The notes beneath the pieces are model-generated. The model was not told where the DNA came from, searched no databases, and worked only from the letters and a program-made list of their open reading frames with translations. A program made the translations under genes and the position numbers. Source: Chlamydiota bacterium (lineage in GTDB: Bacteria > Chlamydiota > Chlamydiia > Chlamydiales > JAJFMB01). Taken from it: DNA of 7,734 nucleotides. The stretch is taken from contig JAJFMB010000234.1 in assembly GCA_021772355.1 (NCBI GenBank), positions 1 to 7,734 on the forward strand, read 5' to 3'. This document shows positions 6,651 through 7,734 of this stretch, in pieces; the stretch's first letter is position 1, and each line of letters starts with the position of its first letter.

Positions 6651-7734
6651 AAACGGGTCCGAGCTTTAGGATTTTAGTTAACTCGTCAAGGGCTGTTCTG
6701 GATTCGCTAAGGAGTTGAGGGTCGCCCAAGTCTCTGACGGTAAGTGTTTCTCTGTAGTGTTTTTCGACCCAATCGACAAGTTGTTGATAGAGTGTCTCAG
6801 TTAGCAAGACATTTGGATGAATAGCCTTTATCTCCTCTTCGGTCAAAGGGACGCGTAGACGTAAACAGGCGGGACCCCCACCATTTTGCATGCTCTGCTT
6901 CAAGGGGCAGTATAGAACTTCATCAATTGGAGAGGGAGGTGTTTTGAGATAGGCGGCGACAGTGGGGTCCTCGAGGCATTCTTGAGGAGCAACCAGTAAG
7001 AGACTATTATCTTTTGTGCGGACGATTTGAGAGTTGAAAAGATATGTGGAGACAGCTTTCGCAACAGAGATGTCTTTGTTCATGACTATAATTGGATAAA
7101 AATTTTCAATTTTTTCGCCGAGATCAGCCAGTGTCATCGATGTATTTACGAAGGCTTTTTCATGGACGAAAAATAGATTTTCAAATCCGACGGAGATCAC
7201 ATCGTTATGAAACACTCCATCGTCAATCACATCGGGGTTTTGCGGCACAAAAAAGACGTTTTCGTGGTTGAGTTGGTGCAGACGGGCAATGGCTTGTGAT
7301 GCAACTAGTGTTTGTCTTGCGGGAAATTTCTTTGGCCTTTGCCCGTAGACAAAAAGGTGGATTCCTCCTGAAAAACGGGTATGGTTGGCAGCACCTTCAT
7401 CGCTCAAGGCCGGGGTTGAGGGGAGAGGGGGGTGATGGACGAAGAATCTTTTGTCGGCAAATATGTATCGCAAGAGCCGTTCAGTAAAGGGAGCTTCGAT
7501 AGAGCGGTGAAGATTGGTGCACATGTTGGCAGGAGTGAAATGCACTTTATTGTTGGCTGTGTCACTTGAGGGAGCAACGGTGGCGGCATTGGCAGCCCAC
7601 ATTGCAGAAGCAGATGATGCGGCAATCATCAGCTCCGGTACATAGTGAGCTGTTTGCTCGATAACCTCTTCATAAGTTCCGCGAAAGCCCATGCGGCGCA
7701 GTAAGGGGGTAAATGGGCGTTCATGCGGAGGTAA
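6631..7734 (-). CDS. astB: N-succinylarginine dihydrolase AstB, 5' end beyond window
   Basis: This enzyme hydrolyses N2-succinylarginine to N2-succinylornithine, CO2 and two ammonia, the second step of the arginine succinyltransferase pathway, in the cytoplasm. The visible 367 codons align throughout with E. coli AstB (447 residues). Conserved blocks are 'ASSASAMWAANAATVAPS', 'LHRSIEAPFTE', 'QNPDVIDDGVFHNDVI' and 'NGGGPACLRLRVPLTEEE'. The catalytic triad is intact: Glu in 'DEGAANH' (7396-7398), His in 'VFHNDVI' (7207-7209) and Cys in 'GGGPACLR' (6865-6867). The frame stays open through 'LPPHERPFTPLLRR' to the right edge, so the ATG at 7692 is internal and about 75 N-terminal residues lie outside. 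The gene ends in TGA, overlapping the next gene by 20 bases. Its promoter is outside the window. Other ast genes would be expected upstream but cannot be seen. Confidence 0.97.
   Translation of the reverse strand, partial: LPPHERPFTPLLRRMGFRGTYEEVIEQTAHYVPELMIAASSASAMWAANAATVAPSSDTANNKVHFTPANMCTNLHRSIEAPFTERLLRYIFADKRFFVHHPPLPSTPALSDEGAANHTRFSGGIHLFVYGQRPKKFPARQTLVASQAIARLHQLNHENVFFVPQNPDVIDDGVFHNDVISVGFENLFFVHEKAFVNTSMTLADLGEKIENFYPIIVMNKDISVAKAVSTYLFNSQIVRTKDNSLLLVAPQECLEDPTVAAYLKTPPSPIDEVLYCPLKQSMQNGGGPACLRLRVPLTEEEIKAIHPNVLLTETLYQQLVDWVEKHYRETLTVRDLGDPQLLSESRTALDELTKILKLGPVYDFQAS

Noticed and set aside
7690..7734. astB beginning at the ATG at 7692
   Set aside because: Codons further upstream (PPHERPFTPLLRR) are in frame and match the AstB family, so this Met is internal.

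Overview
The window reads as chromosome of a Gram-negative, moderately AT-rich bacterium. The right half is a metabolic operon on the minus strand. The left half holds poorly conserved proteins, one of which has a eukaryote-like U-box/NleG-type C-terminus. That mixture suggests a host-associated or intracellular lineage such as an environmental chlamydia or a Legionella-like organism. This assignment is inference from gene content; no rRNA or other taxonomic marker is present.

Layout from left to right. (1) Positions 1-2127, minus strand: one uninterrupted reading frame of 709 codons that leaves the window at its left edge. It was found by translating the strand directly; the shorter ORFs in other frames across it are shadows. 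It carries a divergent HD-phosphohydrolase-like pattern, a lysine-rich tract and a Cys/His cluster, and lies behind a promoter with perfect consensus -35 and -10 hexamers. (2) Positions 2128-2492: AT-rich intergenic DNA with that promoter, a perfect 21-bp palindrome, and a 19-codon plus-strand remnant resembling the start of an AbrB/SpoVT-type antitoxin. (3) Positions 2493-3374, minus strand: a 293-residue protein ending in the U-box/NleG-like region. (4) Positions 3375-3572: a divergent intergenic region. (5) Positions 3573-3875, plus strand: a 100-residue acidic protein of unknown function. (6) Positions 3891-6650, minus strand: a 919-residue FAD-linked oxidase fused to 4Fe-4S and CCG cysteine-rich domains. 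(7) Positions 6631-7734, minus strand: astB, N-succinylarginine dihydrolase, cut by the right edge.

The last two genes overlap by 20 bases and are probably translated together. AstB is the second step of the arginine succinyltransferase pathway, which breaks arginine down to glutamate and ammonia. The downstream flavoprotein oxidises a 2-hydroxyacid, with D-lactate, glycolate or D-2-hydroxyglutarate the likely choices, and passes electrons through its Fe-S centres to the respiratory chain. The pair may serve amino-acid and organic-acid use for energy. The left-hand genes look like an accessory set. The best candidates for something undescribed are the HD-like giant and the U-box-like protein.
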